11,048 bases of DNA. Origin: Halalkaliarchaeum sp036625675 (GTDB lineage Archaea > Halobacteriota > Halobacteria > Halobacteriales > Haloferacaceae). The notes under the pieces were generated by a model. That model was not told where the DNA came from. It saw only the letters and a list, made by a program, of their open reading frames with translations, and made no database searches. Both the position numbers and the translations under genes were made by a program. How positions within the stretch are numbered: the stretch's first letter is position 1; each line of letters opens with the position of its first letter. Where the stretch lies: NCBI GenBank assembly GCA_036625675.1, contig JAZKTH010000077.1, positions 1-11,048 on the forward strand, in the 5' to 3' direction. Shown one piece after another: positions 1 to 6,687 of the stretch.

Positions 1-475
<475 letters not shown>

Positions 476-500
476 TGCGGACTGCGGTAGCGAATACCTG

Positions 501-512
501 TCAATAAATATT
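501..512 (-). promoter_or_regulatory. TATA-like element of the transducer gene
   Basis: On the minus strand this reads AATATTTATTGA, an AT island in a GC-rich region, centred about 27-30 bp before the ATG at 475. That spacing predicts transcription starting at or within a few bases of the start codon, so a leaderless or nearly leaderless mRNA. Not experimentally shown. Confidence 0.55.
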
Positions 513-610
513 GTTTGCTAATAATCACTTCTAATAACAAGGCCCTCCACATGATGGATGATCGTATAGGTGCTCCACGACGAACCGCGTTCAGCGATCG
601 AGCTCTCGAC

Positions 611-667
611 AGTTCCGCCGTCACCCGACAGTTTCGTCGTCACCCGACAGTTCCGCCGTCACCCGAC
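611..667. repeat. Tandem repeat, 3 x 19 bp, over the rhodanese stop codon
   Basis: Three contiguous 19-bp units (611-629, 630-648, 649-667) of the form AGTTCCGCCGTCACCCGAC. The first and third are identical and the middle one differs at two positions. The unit at 649-667 contains the rhodanese stop codon (659-661), so the two further copies lie just downstream of that gene and repeat its terminal sequence, including a TGA on the minus strand. The unit is not a multiple of three, so each copy is in a different frame. It lies between the rhodanese 3' end and the transducer promoter. Confidence 0.9.
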
Positions 668-1027
668 CCGCCACAGCAGCGATCGCAGCCTGTAGCCGAT
701 CGTCCCCTCGTGGTAGCCGTTCCACCCGCTCATGCCGCCCAGCAGCGTCGCGGCGTCGTAGCCCTCCTCCTCCAGGATCGCGGTCGCCTTCTTCGCGACG
801 ATCCCGGCCTTGCAGACGACGACCACCTCCCGGTCCCGCGGGATCTCCCCGAGCCGGTCCCGCAGCGCCGACTCGCGGCCGCGCTGGAGGTCGCGGTACA
901 CCGCCACGTTGCGGGCGCCGTCGATGCTTCCGTCGCGGAACGACTCTTCCGGGCGGATGTCCAGGAGGAACGGCTCCTCGCCGGCGGAGAGCCGCTCGTC
1001 GAGCTCCGACGGCCTGATCTGACCCAT
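659..1027 (-). CDS. Single-domain rhodanese-like sulfurtransferase
   Basis: 122-residue cytosolic protein with the size and motif order of a stand-alone rhodanese domain. The N-terminal half carries the CH2A-type motif LLDIRPEESFRDGSIDGARN (residues 21-40). The active-site loop is CKAGIVAKKA with the persulfide-forming Cys at position 72 after a hydrophobic strand (REVVVV). The C-terminal LLGGMSGWNGY (95-105) is the typical closing motif. Such proteins move sulfane sulfur from a donor to an acceptor; the physiological partner cannot be read from the sequence. The ATG at 1027 is preceded by a TATA-like GGCTTATCGG about 27 bp upstream, supporting a leaderless transcript and this start. The gene is a separate unit from the BsuPI gene 108 bp upstream. 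Its stop codon lies in a 19-bp tandem repeat. The catalytic Cys argues for an active enzyme rather than a binding-only domain. Confidence 0.9.
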   Translation of the reverse strand: MGQIRPSELDERLSAGEEPFLLDIRPEESFRDGSIDGARNVAVYRDLQRGRESALRDRLGEIPRDREVVVVCKAGIVAKKATAILEEEGYDAATLLGGMSGWNGYHEGTIGYRLRSLLWRVG

Positions 1028-1049
1028 GAGTCACGGTTCCGCTCGCGGC

Positions 1050-1059
1050 CGATAAGCCT
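1050..1059 (-). promoter_or_regulatory. TATA-like element of the rhodanese gene
   Basis: Minus-strand AGGCTTATCG, centred about 27 bp before the ATG at 1027, with no purine-rich Shine-Dalgarno close to the ATG. This fits leaderless transcription. Confidence 0.45.
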
Positions 1060-1087
1060 CCCGGGTTCGCTCGGGGGAGGCGTCCGT

Positions 1088-1147
1088 TGCCACCGTCACT
1101 CCCGTACTGCCACCGTCGCTCCCGCACTGCCACCGTCACTCCCCTAC
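1088..1147. repeat. Tandem repeat, 3 x 20 bp, over the BsuPI gene stop codon
   Basis: Three contiguous 20-bp units (1088-1107, 1108-1127, 1128-1147); the first reads TGCCACCGTCACTCCCGTAC and the others differ at two positions or one. The unit at 1128-1147 covers the last codons and stop (1136-1138) of the BsuPI-domain gene; the other two lie in the intergenic stretch upstream of the rhodanese promoter. The core (minus-strand TGACGGTGGCA) resembles the core of the 19-bp repeat at 611-667 (TGACGGCGGAA), and both arrays sit on a gene's stop codon. Role unknown. Confidence 0.9.
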
Positions 1148-1501
1148 CGTCACCGACACCGTGGCCTCCACGTCCACGTTCTCGGCGGTCGACACGCCGC
1201 GCACCTCGTACTCGCCGGCGGGCGGCTCCGGCCAGACCGCGTCGTAAGACGCCGACTCGCCGGGATCGAGCGTCTCGCGTCCCAGCGACTGCACGAACGC
1301 GCGGCCGTCGCTGTACCGCCACACCTCGGCGCGTTCCGCCCCCCGTCCACGGGGTCCCCCGTCGGCCGTCTCGACCACGAAATCGACCCGCTGTCCCGAC
1401 CGGAACGACAGTTCCACTGCCTCGTTTCCTTCGTTCGTCACCGTCAGGCCGAGTTCGAACCCCTCCTCGACCGGCGCGACCGAGAGCGTGGACGTGAGCA
1501 T
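1136..1501 (-). CDS. BsuPI-like domain protein (putative intracellular proteinase inhibitor fold)
   Basis: 121 residues, no signal peptide or membrane segment, predicted all-beta. It shows the features I associate with the BsuPI family (intracellular proteinase inhibitor of Bacillus): an N-terminal strand followed by LTVTNEGNEAVELSFRSGQR (residues 19-38), then VDFVVE, a WRYSDGRAFVQSLGRETL segment (61-78), and LDPGES..YDAVWPEPPAGEYEVRG (78-102), typical of immunoglobulin-like beta sandwiches. Bacillus BsuPI inhibits a major intracellular protease; whether archaeal members inhibit proteases is not established, so the function is a family-level guess. The ATG at 1501 has TATA-like GTTTAGCC about 27 bp upstream. 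It lies 43 bp downstream of the membrane-protein gene on the same strand but has its own promoter signal. The 3' end lies in a 20-bp tandem repeat. Confidence 0.75.
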   Translation of the reverse strand: MLTSTLSVAPVEEGFELGLTVTNEGNEAVELSFRSGQRVDFVVETADGGPRGRGAERAEVWRYSDGRAFVQSLGRETLDPGESASYDAVWPEPPAGEYEVRGVSTAENVDVEATVSVTVGE

Positions 1502-1523
1502 ACGGTCCCTTCCTGTCGCGGCG

Positions 1524-1531
1524 GCTAAACG
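1524..1531 (-). promoter_or_regulatory. TATA-like element of the BsuPI gene
   Basis: Minus-strand CGTTTAGC lies about 25-28 bp before the ATG at 1501, in the 43-bp gap after the upstream gene's stop codon. It is consistent with a separate leaderless transcript rather than read-through alone. Confidence 0.45.
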
Positions 1532-1544
1532 GTTCCCCCGGCGT

Positions 1545-1919
1545 TCACTCCGGCCGTCTCGCCATCCGGACCGCCTCCGCGACCGTCAACAGGATCGTGA
1601 GCGACAGCGCCACCGCCACCGCGAGCACGAACGCCAGCAGGAGAAACCACCCCTCCGGCCCGAGGACGGGATACTCGCGCGCGCCGCCGGTCGGCCCGAG
1701 CAACTCCAGGACGCGGATCAGGTACATCCCGGTCGCCAGAAGCACGCCCGCGATCACCCCTCGCCTGGCGTGTTTCGGGACCGACAGCGCCTCGAGCATC
1801 CCCGAGGCCGGCGGCCGTCCCGGGCGATCCGTTCCGGACCGGTCGGGCTCCCCCGGGGTACCGTCGCCGGTACTCTCTTGCCGGCCCTCTTCGTCCCCGT
1901 CCGGCTGCTCTCGACTCAC
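1545..1919 (-). CDS. Small two-helix membrane protein, function unknown
   Basis: 124 residues from a GTG start. Residues 1-40 are hydrophilic and low-complexity (VSREQPDGDEEGRQESTGDG...), likely disordered. Helix 1 is about 54-74 (GVIAGVLLATGMYLIRVLEL) and helix 2 about 91-117 (starting WFLLLAFVLAVAVALSLTIL). Between them is a short loop, GPTGGAREYPVLGPEG, that looks conserved in character, and the protein ends in a basic RMARRPE, suggesting the C-terminus is cytoplasmic. I do not recognise a named family. The frame is open upstream to an ATG at 2018, but that would run through the promoter region shared with purS, whereas the GTG at 1919 has a TATA-like CCTTTGATC 27 bp upstream. The ATG at residue 41 is a less likely alternative. 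It is transcribed divergently from purS. Confidence 0.7.
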   Translation of the reverse strand: MSREQPDGDEEGRQESTGDGTPGEPDRSGTDRPGRPPASGMLEALSVPKHARRGVIAGVLLATGMYLIRVLELLGPTGGAREYPVLGPEGWFLLLAFVLAVAVALSLTILLTVAEAVRMARRPE

Positions 1920-1940
1920 GGTCGAGGGTAGTCGGCGCCC

Positions 1941-1949
1941 GATCAAAGG
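1941..1949 (-). promoter_or_regulatory. TATA-like element of the small membrane-protein gene
   Basis: Minus-strand CCTTTGATC centred 27 bp before the GTG at 1919. This placement is the main reason for choosing the GTG over the more distal in-frame ATG. Confidence 0.4.
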
Positions 1950-1984
1950 CGCATCGACTTCGCCGTTCCTCTCTTCCGGAACGA

Positions 1985-2004
1985 ATATCCACGTACGTGG
2001 ATAT
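1985..2004. promoter_or_regulatory. Perfect 20-bp palindrome, candidate operator between purS and the divergent gene
   Basis: ATATCCACGTACGTGGATAT is a perfect inverted repeat with no spacer, in the divergent promoter region. It ends 19 bp before the purS TATA-like element and about 35 bp upstream of the membrane-protein TATA-like element. Its position upstream of TATA suits an activator site, or a repressor acting on both genes. I do not recognise the regulator; a purine-responsive factor would be an inference from the neighbour. Confidence 0.55.
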
Positions 2005-2021
2005 GAAGTTGCTTCCAAAAC

Positions 2022-2030
2022 GGTTTTTGC
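2022..2030 (+). promoter_or_regulatory. TATA-like element of purS-purQ
   Basis: GGTTTTTGC, preceded by a purine-rich CCAAAAC that could serve as a BRE, is centred about 27-28 bp before the purS ATG at 2054. There is no Shine-Dalgarno before the ATG. A leaderless purSQ mRNA is predicted. Confidence 0.5.
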
Positions 2031-2053
2031 ACACGACGGCGCACTCCCACACG

Positions 2054-2305
2054 ATGACCGCCTACACCGCGACGGTGACCGTCCGGCTGAAGTCCGGCGT
2101 GCTCGACCCCGAGGCGGAGACGACGCAGCGCGCGCTCGAGCGGCTGGGCTTCGAACTCGAGGCGCTCCGGTCGGCCGACCGGTTCGAGATCGACCTGGAG
2201 GCGACCGACGCCGACGCCGCCCGGGACCGGGCCGACGAGATGGCCAGTCGTCTGCTCGCGAACCCGACGATCCACGACTACGAGGTCGCGGTGACCGAAC
2301 GATGA
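2054..2305 (+). CDS. purS: Phosphoribosylformylglycinamidine synthase subunit PurS
   Basis: 83-residue small subunit of FGAM synthase, the fourth step of purine synthesis (FGAR + glutamine + ATP to FGAM). PurS holds the PurL synthetase and PurQ glutaminase together and helps ammonia transfer. Family signatures are TATVTVRLKSGVLDPEAETT (residues 5-24), followed by QRALERLGF and the C-terminal RLLANPTIHDYEVAV (66-80), and the length is normal. The frame is open upstream to an ATG at 1997, but the ATG at 2054 matches the usual PurS N-terminus and lies 27-28 bp after a TATA-like element. The stop overlaps the purQ start (ATGA, 2302-2305), so the two are co-transcribed and coupled. purL is not in the window. 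A 20-bp palindrome upstream is a candidate control site. Confidence 0.97.
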   Translation: MTAYTATVTVRLKSGVLDPEAETTQRALERLGFELEALRSADRFEIDLEATDADAARDRADEMASRLLANPTIHDYEVAVTER

Positions 2306-2991
2306 CCGTCGCGGTCGTCCAGTTCGGCGGCTCGAACTGCGACCGGGACGCGGTCCGTGCGCTGGAGCACGTGGGCCTCGACGCCGAGCGCGTCTGGCAC
2401 GAGGACGGCCTCCCCCCGGACCCGACGGGGATCGTGCTCCCGGGCGGGTTCTCCTACGGGGACTACCTCCGGGCGGGCGCGATGGCCGCCCGCGCCCCGG
2501 TGATGGCGGCGGTTCGGGAGGCGGCGGCCGACGGCGTCCCCGTGCTGGGGGTCTGCAACGGCGCGCAGATCGGCTGCGAGTCGAGTCTCACGCCGGGCGC
2601 GTTCACCACCAACGAGAGCGCCCGCTTCCAGTGCGAGCGCGTCAACGTCCGGGTCGAGCGCGACGACACCCCCTGGACCGCCGCCTACGACGAGGGCGAG
2701 GTGCTCCGCCTGCCGATCGCCCACGGCGAGGGGCGCTTCGAGATCGCCGACGACCGGTACGCGGAGCTCGAGGGGACCGACAGGATTCTCTTCCGGTACT
2801 GCGACGCCGGGGGAAACGTCACCCCGGCGTCGAACCCGAACGGCTCGACCGGCAACGTCGCCGGCGTGCTCGGCGAGCGCGAGACGGTGGCGGTGTTGAT
2901 GCCGCACCCCGAGCGCGCGACGCTCCCGGACCTGGGGCTCACCGACGGCGCGGGGATCCTCCGCGGGCTCGACGGCGAGGCTCGACGGTGA
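2302..2991 (+). CDS. purQ: Phosphoribosylformylglycinamidine synthase, glutaminase subunit PurQ
   Basis: 229-residue class I glutamine amidotransferase that supplies ammonia to PurL in FGAM synthase. The N-terminus MTVAVVQFGGSNCDRDA is typical of the small archaeal/Gram-positive PurQ. The oxyanion region is LPGGFSYGDYLRAGA (46-60), the nucleophile elbow is VLGVCNGAQIG with Cys85, and the remaining triad residues are His202 and Glu204 in MPHPERA. The segment GSTGNVAGV (181-189) is also characteristic. All catalytic residues are present and the length is normal. The ATG lies within the purS stop region (ATGA overlap), so translation is coupled to purS. It faces the large regulator gene convergently, with a 47-bp GC-rich gap in which I see no clear T-rich terminator. 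Confidence 0.97.
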   Translation: MTVAVVQFGGSNCDRDAVRALEHVGLDAERVWHEDGLPPDPTGIVLPGGFSYGDYLRAGAMAARAPVMAAVREAAADGVPVLGVCNGAQIGCESSLTPGAFTTNESARFQCERVNVRVERDDTPWTAAYDEGEVLRLPIAHGEGRFEIADDRYAELEGTDRILFRYCDAGGNVTPASNPNGSTGNVAGVLGERETVAVLMPHPERATLPDLGLTDGAGILRGLDGEARR

Positions 2992-3038
2992 CCTCGGCGG
3001 CCACCCGGACGACCCGGCCCGGGGGCTGACGCCCGTTC

Positions 3039-6000
3039 TCACTCCGCGTCTGCACCGCCCTCCCGGAGCCGCTTCGCCGTCGCCCGGTGGCGCCGAGCCG
3101 CGCTCGCGTCCCCCCACGCCTCGCAGCGTTCGGCGAGCCGATCGAGCGCGTCCGCCGCGTCGGCGACGGCGCCCGCCTCGCGGTACTTCCCGATCGCGCG
3201 ATCGAACTGCTCCCGCGCCCGACCCTGCTCCCCTCGTTCGGCGGCGACCTCCCCGAGCTCGAGCAGCGACGACGCTTCGCCGTGGACGTCCTCGACCTCC
3301 CGATACCCCGACAGCGCCGCCCGTAACCGCTCTTCGGCCCGATCGAGTTCCGCCCGCTCGCGGTCGATCCCCCCCAGGAGCCGCAGGCACGCCGCCTCGC
3401 TTCGGGCGTCGCCGACCTCCCGCGCCAGCTCCAGTGCCCGGCGGGCGTGTTCGGCCGCGCGCTCGAGGTCGCCGCGTTCGCGGGCGACCCGCCCGAGCCC
3501 CGTGAGCGCGTCCAGCAGCGCGCGGTCGTCCGCCAGCCGCTCGTGGCGCGCCGCGGCGGCCTCGTAGTGCTCGGCCGCCCGGTCCAGATTCCCGCTCGCG
3601 CGCTCGATCTCGCCCAGCAGCGACCGGGCGCTCGCCTCGTGGTGTTCGTTCCCGATCGCCTCGAACCGCCCGACCGCACGCTCCGCGCGGTCGCGCGCCG
3701 TCTCCGCGTCCCCGCGGACGTTCGCCACCACCGCCAGGTGGTACTGGGCGATTGCCAGTCCGGGCTCGTACCCGACGTCCCGGGCCGTCGCGGCGGCCCG
3801 TCGCGCGCGCTTCTCCGCGTCGTCGAGGTCGCCGGACACCCAGCCGACCGTCGCCAGGTTCGTCAACACGTCGACCAGTTCCCGGCGTGCACCCAGCGCC
3901 GCGTACCGGCGGAGGCTCTCGCGGTAGTGGCGGCGGGCCGTCTCGAAGTCCCCGCGGTCCTGCGCGACCGAACCGAGGTCGTTGAGCGCCGCCGCAAGCT
4001 TGCGTTCGGCCCCGAGTTCCCAGTAGATGCCGAGGCTCTCGGCGTACCGGCTCTCGGCCTCGTCCAGGTTCGCGCGGAGCTGGGCGATCGAGCCCAGGTG
4101 TCTGAGGCTGTCCGCGACCCCGAGCCGATCCTCCAGCGCCCGGTACGCCTGCCGTGCCTCCTCGTACAGCCACTCCGCCTCGTCGTACTCGCCGCGCTCG
4201 CGGGCGACCTGTGCGAGGCCGACCCGACAGCGGGCGCGCTGTCGGGTCCGTTCCTCGGGCGGGAGTTGTACCCCGTCGATCCGGTCGAGCGCGGACTCGA
4301 ACGCCCGCTTCGCGTCGTCGAGCCGGCCGCCAGCCAGGTGCGCCCGGCCGCACCGCTCGGTCAGTTCGATCCGCCGCCCGGCGGATTGCGAGTGCGGGAC
4401 CGCGAACGCCGGCCCCTCGCGTCCGCAAAACAGGGGCGCGAGCGCCGGATGGGTGATCCCGAACTCCACGAGCCGGCGGGAGACGGACTCCGCCCATCCG
4501 GCGGGGTCCTCGGTGATCCGGTCGAGCGGATCCCGCTCCGATTCGAACGGCGCCACGGACCCGCCGCCGCGCAGCTCCCGGATTCGCCGTCGGGCCCCCT
4601 CGTCGTCCGCCAGCGCCAGCAGCGTGCTCGCACACCGACCGACCCGGTCGATCGCCGCCCGCCCGTCGGTTTCCAGCAGGTGGGAGAGGAACGCGGTCGA
4701 CCACCCCGCGTGGACCGTCCGGTACCCGTCGCGGCCCCCGGCGTCGAACACCACCTGCCCCTCGAGCCGGTCGAACGCGCGATCCACCCTGCTCACGCGG
4801 TCGGCGACGACGTCCTCCGGCGACCCCGCAGTCCCCGCCTCGCCGGCCCCCGGGACGACGATCCCGTCGCCGGCCTCGAGCGCCAGGGCGTACGCGTACT
4901 CCCGGACGACCGGCAGCCCCGCCGCGTTGAGCAGGTTCACGAGCACGGCCACGTCCAGCGCCAGTTCGTCCTCCCGGAGCGACGCACTCAACTCGCCGAC
5001 GTCGTCCGCGAGTTCCGTCTTCCCGCCCGCGTACGTTCCGTCGAGCGGCTCGGCCTGCAGCGTGAGTCGGTGGAGGAACAACAGCAGTTCGGCGGGGTGC
5101 GCGCCTCCGTCTCCGCCGTTCGCGTTGCGACTGGCCGCCTCCGTCGCGACGTCCCCGTCCAGCGAGACGTCCGTCGCCTCCTCGAGCCGTTCCCGGAACC
5201 GGCGGCGTTCCGTCGCGTCCAGCGCCGGCATCCCGACGGTCTCGACGCGTTCCCTGACTGCCTCGTCGCGGGGGTCGACGTCGAACCTCGCGTCGACTTC
5301 CCAGCGGTCGGTCCGGACCTCGAGCAGGAACGCGACGTCGCTGGCCCCCTCGAGCGCCTCTATCGCCCGAAAGACGCTCCTCGCGTCCGGCCGGAGCGCG
5401 TCCTCGACCACGACGAGCGTGGGCCGGGTTCGCCCCTCCAGCAGCTCCAGCAGCGACCGCCACGACTCGAACGGGTCCCCGCGATCCGACGCCCGGTACA
5501 GTACGGGCCCGATCGATCGATACCACCGGTGGGCGACGTCCCGGCAGACGGTACTCTTCCCGGAGCCCGGCGGGCCGACCAGCGCTCGCGTACCGCCGTC
5601 GTCCAGCGCGTCCAGGAGATCCTGGACGAGCGAGTGTCGCTCCCCGTCGCGGACGTGTTCCCGCTCGAGTGCGTGACCGGCGGCGACCTCGGGGAAGTCG
5701 ATTCCGGCCCGCCACGACGTCGGCAGCGGCAGCGGCTCTCGTTCGGCGAAGTACGCGGGCGTGAGTTCCCGGAGCCCCTCCCTGGCGAGCTGTTCGGCCG
5801 GGTCGCGGTCGCTGCGGGCGGCGACGCCGCTCCACTCGACGGACTCCGACAGCGGAGTCGCGACCCGGCGGACCGATCGGTACCGTTCGACTGCCCACTC
5901 GACCGCGCCCTCGCGGTCGTTGCTCACCACGCCCTCGACGGTTCCGTCGACCCGGTGGCTCACGACCGAAACCCACGTCGTCTCGCCGTCCTCCAGAAGC

Positions 6001-6614
6001 ACCAGCGCGTACGGGTACGTCTCCGCCGCGAACGCCGACGCCCGGTCGGCCGCCGCCAGCCACCGTGCCAGCTCCGGCGTCCGGTCGGGCAGCCGGTCGA
6101 GCGCGTCCGGATCGAGCACCGCCTCGACGGGGCCGCTCGACAGCTCCCGACAGCTCGACAGCACCGTCGCGGCGGTTTCGCTCGGCGCCGCGAGACGGAT
6201 CCGATCGGCGGTCTCGATCCGCCGGCGCAACGGCGCCGGGAGCCCCTCCCCGGTATCGTCGCCGGGTTCCGGGTCGGCCTCGATTCGCGCCCCCTCCAGC
6301 ATCGCCGGATCGACGCCGGCGTCCGGCGGCAGCGACGCCAGCGCCTCGGTCCCCGCGAGCACGTCGCCGAACGCCTCGAGGAACCGGAGATACCGATCCA
6401 GGCTCGTGCGGCCGGCGTGGGTCAGCCGCCACCCCCCGTCGACGCGGCCGATCCACTCCATCCCTTCGAGCCGGCGGATCGCCCGGTCGACGGTGGCCCG
6501 CGAGCAGTCGAGTTCCCGGACCAGCTCCCGCTTGTCGGCCGGCGATCGGAGCCGCTCGAGCATCTCTCGACGCCGCTCGAGGACGTCCAGTGCCCCCCGG
6601 ATCCGGTCGTCCAT
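3039..6614 (-). CDS. Multidomain regulator: winged helix, FilR1-like domain, STAND-type P-loop ATPase, TPR array
   Basis: 1191 residues, acidic, no membrane segment. Residues 1-75 form a winged helix (recognition region CSRATVDRAIRRLE, wing GGWRLTHAGR). Residues about 80-255 resemble the middle domain of haloarchaeal FilR1-type regulators (LASLPPDAGVDPAMLEGA; later YALVLLEDG..VVSNDREGAVEWAVERY). Residues about 310-540 are a P-loop NTPase: Walker A GPPGSGKST (347-355), Walker B PTLVVVEDAL (398-407), sensor-like FLLEVRTDR (429-437), and a GGAHPAELLLFL segment like the GxP motif of STAND ATPases, then a probable second winged helix (547-640). Residues 750-1191 are TPRs; ten have their key Leu at exactly 40-residue steps, 800 to 1160. 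Inferred role: ATP-dependent signal integration controlling transcription, like bacterial AfsR or MalT. The ligand and targets are unknown, and a defence role cannot be excluded. The ATG is 27 bp after a TATA element lying inside an inverted repeat. Confidence 0.85.
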   Translation of the reverse strand: MDDRIRGALDVLERRREMLERLRSPADKRELVRELDCSRATVDRAIRRLEGMEWIGRVDGGWRLTHAGRTSLDRYLRFLEAFGDVLAGTEALASLPPDAGVDPAMLEGARIEADPEPGDDTGEGLPAPLRRRIETADRIRLAAPSETAATVLSSCRELSSGPVEAVLDPDALDRLPDRTPELARWLAAADRASAFAAETYPYALVLLEDGETTWVSVVSHRVDGTVEGVVSNDREGAVEWAVERYRSVRRVATPLSESVEWSGVAARSDRDPAEQLAREGLRELTPAYFAEREPLPLPTSWRAGIDFPEVAAGHALEREHVRDGERHSLVQDLLDALDDGGTRALVGPPGSGKSTVCRDVAHRWYRSIGPVLYRASDRGDPFESWRSLLELLEGRTRPTLVVVEDALRPDARSVFRAIEALEGASDVAFLLEVRTDRWEVDARFDVDPRDEAVRERVETVGMPALDATERRRFRERLEEATDVSLDGDVATEAASRNANGGDGGAHPAELLLFLHRLTLQAEPLDGTYAGGKTELADDVGELSASLREDELALDVAVLVNLLNAAGLPVVREYAYALALEAGDGIVVPGAGEAGTAGSPEDVVADRVSRVDRAFDRLEGQVVFDAGGRDGYRTVHAGWSTAFLSHLLETDGRAAIDRVGRCASTLLALADDEGARRRIRELRGGGSVAPFESERDPLDRITEDPAGWAESVSRRLVEFGITHPALAPLFCGREGPAFAVPHSQSAGRRIELTERCGRAHLAGGRLDDAKRAFESALDRIDGVQLPPEERTRQRARCRVGLAQVARERGEYDEAEWLYEEARQAYRALEDRLGVADSLRHLGSIAQLRANLDEAESRYAESLGIYWELGAERKLAAALNDLGSVAQDRGDFETARRHYRESLRRYAALGARRELVDVLTNLATVGWVSGDLDDAEKRARRAAATARDVGYEPGLAIAQYHLAVVANVRGDAETARDRAERAVGRFEAIGNEHHEASARSLLGEIERASGNLDRAAEHYEAAAARHERLADDRALLDALTGLGRVARERGDLERAAEHARRALELAREVGDARSEAACLRLLGGIDRERAELDRAEERLRAALSGYREVEDVHGEASSLLELGEVAAERGEQGRAREQFDRAIGKYREAGAVADAADALDRLAERCEAWGDASAARRHRATAKRLREGGADAE
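3070..4370 (-). repeat. TPR-coding array with 120-bp period
   Basis: Codes for residues about 750-1180 of the regulator. The helix-A core (L-G-x-[VI]-A-x-x-R-G-[DE]-[LFY]-x-x-A) recurs with Leu800, 840, 880, 920, 960, 1000, 1040, 1080, 1120 and 1160, an exact 40-residue step without insertions; a more diverged unit precedes it near residue 755. The 40-residue period fits the TPR_12/MalT-like class rather than the 34-residue canonical TPR. DNA copies are clearly diverged, so this is not a recent expansion. Confidence 0.85.
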
Positions 6615-6630
6615 CGGGTCCCGTTTCTTC

Positions 6631-6650
6631 GTCCTGTTATAAAACAGTAC
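6631..6650. promoter_or_regulatory. TATA element inside an inverted repeat, candidate autoregulatory operator
   Basis: GTCCTGTTATAAAACAGTAC: arms CTGTT (6634-6638) and AACAG (6643-6647) around ATAA, extended by a further GT/AC pair beyond one mismatch on each side. On the minus strand the TATA core TTTTATAA is centred 27 bp before the regulator ATG at 6614. A factor binding the repeat would cover the TATA box, a repressor arrangement; autorepression by the encoded winged helix is an inference. Confidence 0.55.
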
Positions 6651-6687
6651 TCCCGACGGGACTAATTTAACCGCGGCTGCGCTTTTT

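Noticed and set aside
515..1528. Plus-strand open frame across the rhodanese and BsuPI region
   Set aside because: It runs through repeats and intergenic DNA, is Arg/Pro/His-rich, and is opposite two genes with recognisable domains.
1997..2053. Longer purS starting within the palindrome
   Set aside because: The extra 19 residues would be encoded by the promoter itself; PurS proteins normally begin as the ATG at 2054 predicts.
2992..3038. Possible bidirectional terminator between purQ and the large regulator
   Set aside because: The gap is GC-rich with no T-run on either strand and only weak imperfect stems.
2278..6456. Very long open frame (about 1390 codons) on the minus strand overlapping purQ and the large regulator
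   Set aside because: The translation is dominated by Arg, Gly, Pro and Ala without motifs, as expected for a shadow frame in high-GC DNA, and it overlaps genes with clear families.
3447..6665. About 1070-codon open frame on the plus strand opposite the large regulator
   Set aside because: Antisense shadow: Arg/Pro/Val-rich, not acidic, no recognisable domain, while the minus strand encodes Walker motifs and TPRs.
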